From Neodiprion pinetum (taxonomy: Eukaryota; Arthropoda; Insecta; Hymenoptera; Diprionidae), in NCBI RefSeq assembly GCF_021155775.2, contig NC_060232.1, positions 5,215,257 through 5,279,256 on the forward strand: a stretch of 64,000 nt of DNA. The letters are read 5' to 3'. This document shows, piece by piece, positions 26,183 to 38,085 of this stretch (its first letter is position 1; each line of letters begins with the position of its first letter). The position numbers were made by a program, and so were the translations under genes. Under the pieces are notes generated by a model, which was not told the origin of the DNA, ran no database searches, and worked only from the letters and a program-made list of their open reading frames with translations.

Positions 26183-26507
26183 GCGTAACTTTTCCCACTG
26201 CCGAAGATCGCAATGCCAGGCACCCGCGACGATGTTCTCATTATTTGCCTGATCGAAATGAAATTCAACACTTTGATTGCCCGATCGTTACGGACTGCGC
26301 CAGGTGGGGTTCCCCTTCACCTTTTCCTTCATGGAGCCCCCCGCGTCGGCCAGTTTGGTATAACGAGGCTGGCCAAGGAAGACGCGTAATGGGGCCAGGT
26401 CACGTCTGTTGTGGAATTTGGCGTCCCACGTTTCCACGGCAACCGCGGCCATTGACTACACCACCTACCTACGACGACCTACACGAGCCGTCTCCGTGTG
26501 GGTATTA

Positions 26508-26645
<138 letters not shown>

Positions 26646-27564
26646 GAAAAAAAGTGGAAAACCGGATGTGGTCGTCGTGCAATCAAAATTATTTCATATC
26701 GCCAACCGGCAAACACGTGGCAGGTGCTTTGAACATGAAGGTCAATATTCACTGTCGTTTATGTCAGTCTCCGACTCCCAGTAACTGGTTTTTGCTTTTT
26801 TCTCTACTCATCATCATTTCCAGATTCTTGTAAAATTGGACTTGCAGATTTCGATCCGAGGTCATTTTACATTTAAGATTATATTTTTCCTCATACATAT
26901 GTTCTCTCATGGCTCAAGTTAGGTAAAAAGTACGAACGTTGTTTTCTGGCGAAATAACAATTTGCATCGTTCGCTTTGAAGAGACCGTTCACAAAACTTG
27001 GTCGATGGTCTTTTGTAAGAACACGATGCACGAATCACTGGCCAAATTTTTTGGTTATTTGTTTCGGGTAATGCGCAGAAACTTTTTTTTTTTTTTATTT
27101 GTGAAATTTCAATGGATTCGTATGATAATAGCCGTTTTTACTCACAATCAGTGCCGACAAATCTCGACTTTCAAAACGTTGAAGATGTAGAAACTGCTGC
27201 GATGGAACGGCGTCGGTCAAAGTTTCTTCTCAGATATCGCACGTGGTGCCAGTCAAATTTGTCATAACGACGAAAAAAATTGGGCAAAAAAATTGTCTCA
27301 CTTTCTCTACCTCGGTTAACGTTTCGTCACCTCGGTTACACCGCCGCTTTCAAGCATATATATATATATCTACAGGTACGTTTGTACGCCTCGTAGACTC
27401 GTTAGTATTGATCTGTTTGCGTATACCTACTTTTGTCCGAGTAAATGTTGAGGTCCGGTAAATTTCACAAAAAGATGTTCCACCATGGACGGAGAACAAA
27501 CATTATCGAAGCATTGATTTAGACGAAAGTCGTCACAGCTCGAGTCGAAATTTAGCGCCCACAT

Positions 27565-28215
27565 TTGACTCCTCTAAGGTTCGTGTAAACCTACTTTGAA
27601 GGAAATTGAACCTAGAAGTCCTACATTGACCTTGCGACTTATAAAAATTTAAGATCAAACTCTATATTGAACCTCCAGCTCCCAAAAATTAAAGTACCAA
27701 ACCCTACTTTGAAGCTCTCAGTAGACGATTCAACCTAATTTGACGCTACTCAATCGCAATGAATAACACAAGTCAACAAGGAATTTTTTTTTCCAATTTT
27801 AGATTTAAATAAATAATTTTTGATTCTATATATCGAATAATAACCAAAATCTTCATTTGTTACTTATAAAGTTTACTTTTGTCTTTTTTACGTTAACAAA
27901 TAACATCGGTCAATACGATTTTTGAGTCTGAGTTCCAGATGTCAAATTTTGATTTCTTCCATGCGACGAATAAAAGTAAAAATAGTTTTATCGGTTAAAG
28001 TTTGCTTTTGTCGAAATTTTTGAATAAAACTGATTCAAATGCGAAACTGAAGTTGGTTTAATTGTTATTCATAATAAATGTTGGAGAAAACAGGTTATTT
28101 TTCTTAAAATTCGAAATACCGTTCTGGTTTCTACAACAGCAAACTTTTTAACATCAAAGCAGGGTCTAGTATTGCATTGAAACAGAACCTACTCCACTAC
28201 CTTTAAACCCTAAGA
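27565..28215. mobile_element. Possible degenerate AT-rich transposon with repeated ends
   Basis: The left side repeats the phrase AAACCTACTTTGAA with variants four or five times (27580-27750). The right side holds an inverted cousin, ATCAAAGCAGGGTC at 28153-28166, and closes with TTTAAACCCTAAGAATGG. Between them lie blocks that also occur near 59.8-60.4 kb. Repeated subterminal motifs with inverted ends are common in old DNA elements. Borders are uncertain. Confidence 0.35.
27822..28090. repeat. Dispersed repeat, family G, copy 1 (blocks A and B)
   Basis: Block A (27822-27872) contains TCGAATAATAACCAAAATC. Block B (from 27907) contains GGTCAATACG and TTTTGAGTCTGAGTTCCAGA. Both blocks have clear relatives at 59.8-60.4 kb, where B is in the same orientation and A is inverted. 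No protein is encoded. This is probably part of the larger degenerate element around it. Confidence 0.55.
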
Positions 28216-28870
28216 ATGGTCGGTGATTCCTGAAGTGCGGAATTGCCGCGTAATAAATTCGCACAGATCCGCGGCATCGAGAGTGACACGTTTGTCTGTG
28301 CAGTTGACGATGAGAGTATCGTACCCGCAAGCGTAGGCTGTTCGCAGCATCGCGCGGTTTCCGAAGGACAATGCACTATTATTCACGTAGGCCGAGAATA
28401 TATCCGTTACCGTTACAAACGCGGCGAGAAATTACCCGCGGTTAATTATTTTTAATTAATCGCAAGCTCCTAGGCGCGTTATTCACTCGGGTTATACACC
28501 CGGCCTCGGAGTTTGAAAAGCTGTTGCAGCGTAGGCAATTCGTGGCGTGCATCTTCAAGACTGCGGAACGCTCGTGGAATGCTGATCTTTACCTTTCTGA
28601 CAAAACAGCCGAGAAGCTTTTAACGTGGGATAGTGACGGCACGTTAATTGTTACCTAATTATGTGCAACTCCGCATAGACGCGTTACGGCGTTAACAAGA
28701 TTCTGAATACTTACGAGATGCGCGCGGAATTAAATCTGTTACTCAAGTAGAAACTTTTTTTTTTGTTTTCTTTCCACTCTCTTGCCGCACCGGCTTTATT
28801 TCACTCGTCTTCAATTGCTGATGCAGTCGGTACTGCAGCTGTAACAACTTTCAACGAGTGTCCTCATTAA

Positions 28871-29398
28871 TTAACAATCACGCTTGACGCCGGGGTCAAA
28901 ACGACCCCGAGGCATCTTCACCGTAAATTTTGTATGAAAAATATTCCAAAATGATATCACTTGATCCAAGATAAGTAATGAAATATCGTAAAAATCGTTG
29001 ATTCATTCTTTTTTCCATAAATTTAACTTTACTCACTCAAATAAGTACTTTTTTTCATCGCGCAGTACCTCCGTATTTTTTTTCTCTCAAATATCCGTGT
29101 CCTGCGAGTTGAATTGAAAATTCAGTGAGTTACGATGTTTTGAGTAGTAATGATCAATTTTCTGTATTTTGTTGTTTTGTGAATCTGTTTTTTCCTTCAC
29201 ATTCAAAATTTCATTTTGCTAAAATATAACTAATTCGCCGTGATAATCATAGCTTAAGAGCATCCCAGAATTTTTTCAAGTTATTCGAATCGATATCTCT
29301 CTCCGTTTCTAGGCAATGCAGATTTTTGATGTGGGATCTCCAGCCACCTCGGTGTGACACCGGTGTCATACACACGAAGTGTGCATCGCAAGATTTAA
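28871..29398. mobile_element. Candidate TTAA-flanked non-autonomous element
   Basis: TTAA occurs at both proposed edges (28871-28874 and 29395-29398). Inside, the left end reads CACGCTTGACGCCGGGGTC and ends in CCCCGAGG. The right end, read on the minus strand, is CACACTTCGTGTG followed by ACACCGGTGTCACACCGAGG. The similarity is partial. A GGGGTC/GACCCC hairpin sits in the left end (28892-28908). TTAA targets suggest the piggyBac group, but the usual CCC start is missing, so the class is open. Confidence 0.3.
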
Positions 29399-31511
29399 GT
29401 AACCGTGAAAAAGTAACGTTCCTTGAATTTTTTTAGGGAAAATTCCGTAAGCCTATGCCGATAAATCTTCACCCCGTGTGCCAGCTTCGTTACCTTTGCG
29501 CCAAGGCAATGGCGCTGTTCGATGGTCGGACGGTTCACCTGACACTCGGGTTTGTTGCTACACGCCGTTGTTATGGCAAACAGCACGTTATACTCGAAGG
29601 AAAACGCTCACCTCAACTCGGCTTAGCCGTAATTTTCTCCTGCTTATTACGCCCCTCACTTTTAAAGCTCACCGTTTTTCCGTCCTCCCGGAAAAGAGCT
29701 GCACCGATTCGATAAAATTTGCCTAACGGTGACCGCAGGGGTTAACAATTACGGAGCGAGGAGGTTGGTGAACCGGAAATGGGAAGGCGACGATCTCGAT
29801 CCTGTTCATCTCTTGGTACAATCTGCCTCACTTCCTGAATCGTTTCGAGCCGGTTTTTTATTCCACCACGGCAAATTCTCTCGTCTAACTCTCCGAAGCT
29901 GGGCAGCGGTGTAAGAAAAGTTGCGATTCCAGGTTGAACTGTGGATTCAAAGCGGTAAACTTAAAGTTTTAACGCGATTTGACTAGCGATATTACCGCGA
30001 TAACGGTATTGAGATACAGATCGTTAACGGCGGACTGCGACTTATACTCTTCGAAACTATATTATGGTCCATCATTGCACACGGCTACGTACGTACCTGT
30101 AGGTACATAATCCCTGCGTGTATGAGAAGATATATTTCGCAATCTGCACAACCTCGCCGGTATCGTCGTTCCCAAATGCCGCGATACTCGATTCCAACTT
30201 ATTCAGGGAAACGTATCCCACCGTCACAATACGTAATCTTATTCCACGGTTATGAATTTCAATAACCACGCGCGGCAATGACCTCTCTCTTTAACGAGCT
30301 TATATAGCCACGCTCCACCTCGCTGAGAAACGTACCTATCCATATAATATGAGTCGGTTAGCTACATCGAACGTATCAGAATTCAGCCCGGGGTTAACCT
30401 GTATTTCCCATTGAAGAAAATCATTTTTCTCAAACAAAATGTTCGAAAAATTAAACTTTATAAAAATGGAGTTTTTTAATTTTCATATCTGAACAAACAG
30501 TTTTTAAAATCATATCATTCAGTGAAAACTTTCTTTCGAGTGCGTTAATACTTGTCAAATTACTTCAGAACCTTCGGATTGAAATCGAAGAAGATATTTA
30601 TTTTGAAAAATATCTGTTTCACCCATGTAGATGATATGCTACAATAGCAATTAAAGGGTTTTAAAAAACTGTTGCCTTGATTGGGAAGAAATACTATAAT
30701 CCCCGCCTATTTTATCACCGATACAACGAACGACGAGTTCGTATCATTTTCCTGTATAACCACGATCAAAGGATGAATCTAATCATCGCATAATCGACAC
30801 CGTATTCGAGCAGTGAAAAGCAGGTCTCGGAAAGCATGCTCAGCTTGGCACATTGCTTTATTTTTTCTCGATTCTACCTGAGCTGTTACGCGACGCAATG
30901 TGTAGTGTTTCGAACTGTACCAGGCGTACGTGCAGGGGGACCTTTATTGCTCGAAAGTAAATCCAGTATGGGAGGAGATCGCGTATTTGCGACCTGTCCT
31001 GTTATATTACCTGATAGGTAGATATGTACCTATGGCATAGTATACCCGATGCAATCAGAGACCGTACGAAATTGAATCGTACAATTCCGCCGTGCGATTA
31101 TAGAGATTAGAGTTGCGCTTCTCTTCGCGCTTACGATGATTAATAATACCGGATAGGTAAAGAGATTATACATACATACATACCATATAGATATACATAT
31201 CTACGTGTATACATCGAGATAATGACGGTTAGATAGTAATCGAAGCCCGAGTTTGCAGCACGCCGGTTTCTCGATGTCCGCCAATATCGAAGGTGAGAAA
31301 TAGAAAGAAAGTCAATTACAGCTGAATGGTGAACAAATGAATTTTGCCAACTTCACCTAGTCACCAAGGACATCGCGATTCCGATTATACGTGTAATCTT
31401 CGTTCTCGACAGAACTCGATTTAGCCGTAAACTCGAACAATTTCTAGACTCAGTGAGTAAAACGAATCTGGAATTCGTTATTGATTATTTTCTTTATCCT
31501 CATTGTTGCAG

Positions 31512-31619
31512 GTCACTCGTGATACAAGCATGGGTCTCGTTGAACGGAACGAGGCGATGGGCGAGTTGGAACAGCCTCGACCAGGGAGATCCAGAGACCT
31601 ATTTGGCGTCCAGCTAGAG
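31512..31619 (+). CDS. Gene B, first coding exon: start of a coiled-coil protein
   Basis: The acceptor TTGTTGCAG ends at 31511 and the donor GTTAGT begins at 31620. Translation most likely starts at the ATG at 31530, whose context AAGCATGGG has A at -3 and G at +4. When the exon is joined to the non-coding exon ending at 6253, an in-frame TGA lies upstream with no other ATG between. The exon supplies 30 residues, MGLVERNEAMGELEQPRPG and then RSRDLFGVQLE, ending in phase 0. No signal peptide or membrane segment is seen, so the product should be cytoplasmic or cytoskeletal. I do not recognise the family. The 18 bases from 31512 to 31529 would be 5' UTR unless another upstream exon supplies an earlier start. 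Confidence 0.55.
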
Positions 31620-31871
31620 GTTAGTCAACCTTTTATTTTCCTAGGTTTGCATTGCCACTCCCTGATGCACTGCGGCCGACTTTATGTAGCCTATGTGCGG
31701 GCCTGTATGTACCTATGCATTGTCTGGTTTAGGTATAATATCGTACAGAAACCATAAGTGGCGAGATGCAACCGTAAAACATAACGTACATGACCCGGGG
31801 AAGAAGTTTTTATCTCACGAACGCTTGCTGCAGGACGCAAAACGAATCTATGCGCCTATAACTGCGGTAAT

Positions 31872-32093
31872 TCACGTGGATGAAGTTAGTAACGTTACCG
31901 TAACGATTCGTGTGTAGGAAAAATCTTTACTACGCACCTTAAAGAATGTCTGAAATTTAGTAAATCGCGATAAGTAAAATATGCTCATATTTTGCAAAGC
32001 CAACTCCTTGAAAGTCATTTTAAAATTGCGCGATAACGATTTTGTACCTGACATTTCCACAGGTTATACGTTGTACTAACTTCAGCCTCGTGA
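31872..32093. mobile_element. Fold-back MITE, family F copy 2 (222 bp)
   Basis: The left arm TCACGTGGATGAAGTTAGTA is the near inverse of the right arm TACTAACTTCAGCCTCGTGA. The interior shares CGTAACGATTCGTGTGTAGG and CTGAAATTTAGTAAAT with the copy at 21840. It lies about 250 bp downstream of the first coding exon of gene B, inside the intron. It encodes nothing, and the long arms would let a transcript fold back on itself. Confidence 0.6.
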
Positions 32094-32921
32094 TAATTTC
32101 CGAACCAGCTGAATTGAGATAATGATGCGAGCGTATAAAAAACGGAGAAAATGCTGTATCGGTATACATGATGTAAATGTTTTGTGAATAATGCATGTAT
32201 AAACGGCGAGCGACTGGATTCGAAATGTGTGTTCAAATTGTAGAGGATAAGGATTACAGCCGCAACATCGCGCTTATGGCTTTACTAAAGAGGAAAATAA
32301 GGCAATGTGCAAGACGGAGTCGCGAGGACGCGTTCAAACCGATGAAAGTGGAGCGCGGATCGTGAGTCTGCAGAAAACGAACGCTGAAAGAGGAAAGTCA
32401 ACATCACATGATCTCCGTATTTTGCACGAGTTCTCTCTCCCTCTTTTTCTTTGCATTGGTAGGTGTATAAATTCCGCGTTGTTCGTTTCACCTTCTCCTG
32501 CAAACTCGCGTGATGATTATGATGTAGCAATTTGTAGAGAAATGTCCTCCTGTGATTTATTTATTTATTTATTTTTTTCATACGTATACAGTAAATTACA
32601 GTATAGTTGGCGAAAGGAAATAGAGCGTCAAGCCTGTATAATATCGAGTATAAACGTTTTTGTAAAAGTCACGACGACGTACGTCTTTTATCTGCACGCT
32701 CGCAGGATAAAGATGGACGAATTCTGGTTCACTCAAGCCAAATTTGTACGCTATACATGGGATATAAAGGTTTTAATCTAATTTGATCGGGCGTAAAGAT
32801 ACGCCAGGTATCCGTTACGAGAACGCCTTACGACCGTCTACGGAGTGCGACGCGGGTTCGGCGGGATTAAATTTGCCCAAAATCGAGTAAAACCATTCCG
32901 CTAGCTTTCTTACAGTTACAA

Positions 32922-33104
32922 CACGGTGTCCAGTTGTCCTGGAAATATTCTTGAATTTTGTTTGTCCATCAAAAGTCCTCGAAACAATCCTCGAATTTTT
33001 CTTGTGCCCTGGAAATATTCTATTTTTAATGTCCTCGAATAACATGAGAATGTCCTGGAAATGTTCCGGAATTTGTTACGGATTTTTTACTGCACACCAT
33101 GAGT
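32922..33104. mobile_element. Short repeat with GGTGTCCAGT ends and CTGGAAA arrays
   Basis: The left end CACGGTGTCCAGTTGTCCTG is matched on the minus strand of the right end by CATGGTGTGCAGT. In between, GTCCTGGAAAT and TCCTCGAA words recur four or five times, with related spacing. The element is non-coding and is one of three similar elements in this window. Confidence 0.45.
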
Positions 33105-35335
33105 CGATAGCTTTTTTTCTTGCATCGGTGTAATCTTTTTCCTCACGTGTAAAACGTATTTTTCGAGTCTCATTATACGCGGTATCCCGTTTAGAAATAA
33201 TCGCAGGAACTCCGACCGAGTAAACATATTTCGTCATTTTTCTTTCATTGCGCTTTGATTTATTATTATTATTATTTATTTATTTTTTATTATTTCTTAT
33301 TTCTTTTCAACCGATTCACGCACCGCACTATGATATAAACTCGATCTAGTCACGGCCGATGCACCCGTGATTTTCACTTTTTATTACAGTTATAGGTATA
33401 TTAAATTACAGTTGTATTGAGTTGTTGTTTAATTATCACTGCTCGAGTCGTATATTATTCTCCGACACGGATTGAAACGATAAAATATCATGCGGTAAAA
33501 AGAAAAAAAAAACATATTCTCAGCAACATTTACGACGTGCTAAATTTGTGAAAATAAATTTTAATCCTGGATTAACAAATGTTTTATGAATTTTTTCCAA
33601 GAACGAACATTCCTGTAACGTGATTACTTGGATTATAATACGTTATAGAGTAGGTACTTTATCTCTGAACGTAAAAGAAAAACAAATGAGATCAAAAAAT
33701 CAACGCTTTTACAGGTACGCACATGTTGTAATACGAACGATAAATTGTTGTTGATAAGATTTTTCCTTTCCCTTATCCGTTTGATATAATAATTATCATT
33801 CATTTTTATCGCCGCAGCCGTATCATTCATTCCTATTTCACGAACACCGTGTATCGAGCTTTGGGCACGCGCCACCCTCTAACTATACTTTATACCGGTC
33901 AGATACGATCTTAATTTTGACCGCGGTGGCGGCGCTACGACGTCCCTGTAAGTGGGTACGAGGTACCAGCTACGTCAAAAGAGCTGGACTGATTCGTGCT
34001 GCGTGAAGGAGAAAGAATTGGACTAATGACGAAAAAAACAACGAACATCATGAATATATGTATATGTAACGTATTATCGTCAATTGACGAAACTGTGTCG
34101 GTTAATTCGGATGAAAATAACGATAATAATTATTTCTTACTTGTGGATTGAAAAGGAGAAGAGATATAAATAAATATGCATACAAAGTTCGGTCGACAAA
34201 AGTTGACAATTTTTTTTTTATCAAAGCCACACGTTTAATCGTTGTAGGAAGTTGTAGTTGATTAATAGCCAAAATCCTAGAATTATCACAAAATATTTCT
34301 AGTTTCTTTTGCAAGGCATTTTAATCATTGTAAGATCATGTCATTCAATTGATTTTCTAATTTAGCTAATTTATTTTGTAATTATTACAAGTAATAATAC
34401 GTAATATATGTAATTCTACTTTGAAAGCACCTTATTTTAGCCGAAAATCAATTTTCTCAAAATGAGAATTAATTAAATGACACAATTTTATAGTAGTTGA
34501 AATGTTTTACTAAAGAAACGTACAATATTTTGTGGTAAGTCTAATGATTTCGCTGTGAATCTCGAAAAAAAGTGATTTTTTTACATGATTTCAACTTTAA
34601 CCTCGAATAACTTTTTAAAGACTCGAGTTATCAAAAAATTATAAAAGACCTTTTTTATAGAGCGTGGAATTTCCTTCAAAAATATATACCTGTCATTCAT
34701 GTACTTTGCCTTGCTACTGAGCTACAAAATTCAGAATGAAACTAAAACTATTTTCGCGTGTTAATCAAATGGAAAATAGAAAATGGCGTTCAGGAACCAC
34801 TAAATGTCAACATTGAGGGTGTAAATTTTCACAGGCGTCTTGTTTCCTCTTCTCACAACTATTGAACGTGTGACTTTGAAAAAAAATAGTCCATTTTTTG
34901 GACCGATCTAACATGTATTCATATAATATATTTGTTTTCCTTTGCAGTTTTTTTTTCTTCCTCTTTCCTTTTTTAACGAAACGTTCGCGTTCAGCACTCC
35001 TAGACACTTTACTAGTGAACCTGATTTGCCCCGTGGCAATTTTAATCCGTGGGTTACATTCACTGCGCTTGCAAAAGATAGATGAAAAAAAAAAGAAACA
35101 AGAAAAAAGTTATGTCTACATATCAAGGAGCACTACTTTCGAGTATATAATTTTTGTATATAGCTCACCGCTGCGCTGCACAGACATAATTGCAGACTGT
35201 GATATCAATATTCAAGAAGCAGTTCATGGCGGTTTATACATACATATTCGTGTATGATTTTAATACATTATTCAGATTGCTCAATTATACACGAAAATCT
35301 ATTAAAATTCTGCCTGATTAATCACCGTGCGTGTG

Positions 35336-36073
35336 CAGGCCCTAGGGCGACCAAGAAGTGGGAGGCCCCTAATTATTTTTCAAACAAGGTAAACAATTTT
35401 CATTTTTACAGCGTTCCAATAATTTATTCCGAGACAAATACAAACCAAATACCAAATTTAAACATTCCAAATACAAAATTTTGCAACATCCGAACCGCTT
35501 GACCGATTTTTTTCAAAATTTATACCAACTTTACTTTGACAGTACTCGTGTGAAACAAAAAAACAAAAATCAGTACGATATCTTGAAAGCAAGTTGGGGC
35601 GATTCGGTTCTTTTTTAAATTCTAAAATTCATAAAATCTTAACCGTTCGACCGATCATTCCCAAATTGAATACCGACCGTCCGTCTATGACACTTTACTA
35701 ATAAGAAACGATTTTTTTTACTATATCAGAAGATTTGTGGAACGTAGCTTGGTCGCAGCAGTTTTTCCATGTTTCAAAATCCCGTAAAATTCTTCCGGAC
35801 ATTTTTTCTAACCATGATTTTTCGATATTTCGGAATATTTTGAATACATTGACATCGAAAATTGGAAAGACAACATTATCACCGTCACAAAGTTTCTTCC
35901 ACGTTGAAATCAATAAAAAATCTCTTATGAAAATGGGTGAACTTTTTTTTTTGTCAGAAAGAGTATTTTTCTCACATTTTGCATACTATTTTTTAGCAAA
36001 TTTTGTGTAAAAATTAATATTTTGGAGACCCCGGGGCTTCAGTATCTGTTGCCCTCCCTTAAATTCGACCCTG
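35336..36073 (-). mobile_element. hAT-like non-autonomous element, 738 bp, with target duplication
   Basis: Read on the minus strand the element begins CAGGGTCGAATTTAAGGG. The other end begins CAGGCCCTAGGGCG on the plus strand. Both fit the CAGGG(C/T)CG-type termini common in hAT elements, and GC-rich GGGGCC-like text sits just inside each end. The flanks are TGCGTGTG (35328-35335) and TCCGTGTG (36074-36081), an 8-bp target duplication with one mismatch, which is the hAT length. No transposase is encoded, so it would depend on a relative elsewhere. It is inserted in the gene B intron. Confidence 0.65.
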
Positions 36074-37837
36074 TCCGTGTGTATAAACCGAATACGCGAA
36101 TAAATATTGATTTTTTTTTTCATACCACAATCGAAGGAAAAAACACAAGTACATACTTACGTAAATTGTAGTTTTTACATGATATAATAATAAGTTTGTC
36201 GTCAGCAATGGACAACAGCAAAAAAAAAAAAAAAAATGGAGAAAAACACAAATTGCATTTAAAATAATTGGACTACGCTAGTAGCTATTATTACTACTAT
36301 AGAGTTTTTGTTATTTTAGTCGGCGGACATTTCACCTCTTTAAAGTACCGAACACGATCACCTTGTGCTGTCTATACGAAGACGGTGAAAGGGATGCTGG
36401 ATCCATTAACGCTTCGAAGTTCGTCTGAAAGATAAATTATTCAATTACTCGGAGATGAATTGCGAAATTGCAGTGAATATCTTTGCCTCTTTTTCGATCA
36501 CTCTTTTGATCGTCGTTGGTGCATCGATAGGCAACGGCACTCGTCATTCTTTCCCTCGAACATTTTTCTCGTCCTCCTCCCCTCATTACAAATCGTGTAA
36601 CGCGTGTATACATGCGGAGCTTTACGCGAAATTGGTGCGATTCGAGAGAGCCGCGCGGGCTTTCGCTACTTTCTACAAGAAGCGTGCGAGGTCGGCGGTA
36701 CGACGTCCGATCGATAAAAACGTGTGGAAAGTGCCCGGTAGAATGAATTTTTAATCGCAAATCGAATTCCAATCGAACTTGTCAATTACGTTGGGTCGAG
36801 AGTCGGTGCAAGCCTGGCCGGTTTAACTCGCGTTGCCCGGTGTTTAAAGTCACGTGAACTCGTCGTTAACGGAGTTGAAAACTCTCCTACGTTTACCAAT
36901 TGCAAATAGGGGGAGAGGAAGATAACAAGAAATGATAATAATAAGGAAAAATCAGGGCAAGCGTACCTTGCGGGATCAGTTACGCGATTAGACACTGTAA
37001 AACAGAGCCGACGGAGAGAGAGAGAAAGAGGTTCGTTCATCCGTCCGGTCTGCGAAATCATAATTGCCCCAATCAACGCCGATGCTAATATCTTAGATTA
37101 TTTGCGATTTCGTAACTTGTGTTCACGTTACGGCAGCCTCCGCTGTAGAGTCAAGAAGCCGTGACTTAGTCGTTACTTAATCATCAATTAGTAGAAGCGA
37201 CGGTCGTTATGACAATGTTCTTTCAGGTGGAGGGTGTAATATGCGTGAGTCGTTTATGCCGTGATAAGTTAGCACTGCTTTTCCCCTTTCTCTCTCTGTC
37301 GTTTTTTTTTCTTTCCTACTCTTTCGTCATCAGAAATTTTAGTCTTGAAATTACAAGACAAATTGTTTTCACGTCTGCGCAATATAGAGAATGAAAATAG
37401 ATAAGCAAATTGGAAAAGGCATTTGGGCAGAGGTATGAAGATTTATTAGACAAGGAAATTTACGAGAGACTCATATTTCTCGCTTTATGAATATAATATG
37501 TAATTACTGTTACCTGGCTATTTGAATTTTTCATCGCTCTTCCCATCTACTAATATACGCGTAATTATTTACAATGGACACGTGAGTAATTATTTTCACT
37601 GGATATTACATTAACAGTGAATAAAGAGGAAGAGAGAGAGAAAAAATGATGCCGGTATCTTCGTCTCTCAGAATTATATTTACAGAGCTTGCATTGTATA
37701 GTCAATTGATTGCCCTGAAAATATTGCTAATCGTAAATGAAAGAAGTCGCGATCTTGTCAGTCTGAAATCAACGTGTAAAATTATGTTTCCTCAAATTTG
37801 TTCAAATTGACCCTCGTTTTCAGGGGTTGGTTAATTA

Positions 37838-38085
37838 TACACGGAAAAGAAACGTTGCAGGTCTTACATCTACTGTGGTAAATATATGGACGGTGTAGAA
37901 TAAATCTACAGCAATTCTGACAAGATTTACAAAACCGATAACGAGGGTTACAAAACTAATAGTAAAAGATACAATATGCTTAAGCAGATTTATCAAAATT
38001 GATGTAGATCTGATTCCAAAAAAGTGCTGTCCATGTATTCACAACGACAGATGTAAAATTTACATAACATATTTTTCCGCGCACA
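37838..38085. mobile_element. Fold-back MITE with CACGGAAAA ends
   Basis: The left arm runs TACACGGAAAAG, then TCTTACATCTACTG and AATATATGGACGG. The right arm, read on the minus strand, gives TGTGCGCGGAAAAAT, then TTTTACATCTGTCG and AATACATGGACAG. The two arms are colinear over about 65 bp. TA bases flank the left end. The interior is AT-rich and non-coding. The ends resemble those of small Tc1/mariner-type elements, but this was judged by eye only. Confidence 0.55.

Noticed and set aside
34337..34482. Weak inverted pair TGTCATTCAATTGATTTTC / GAATTAATTAAATGACAC
   Set aside because: The pairing is imperfect and AT-rich; no second copy or target duplication was seen, so it is mentioned only within the intron entry.
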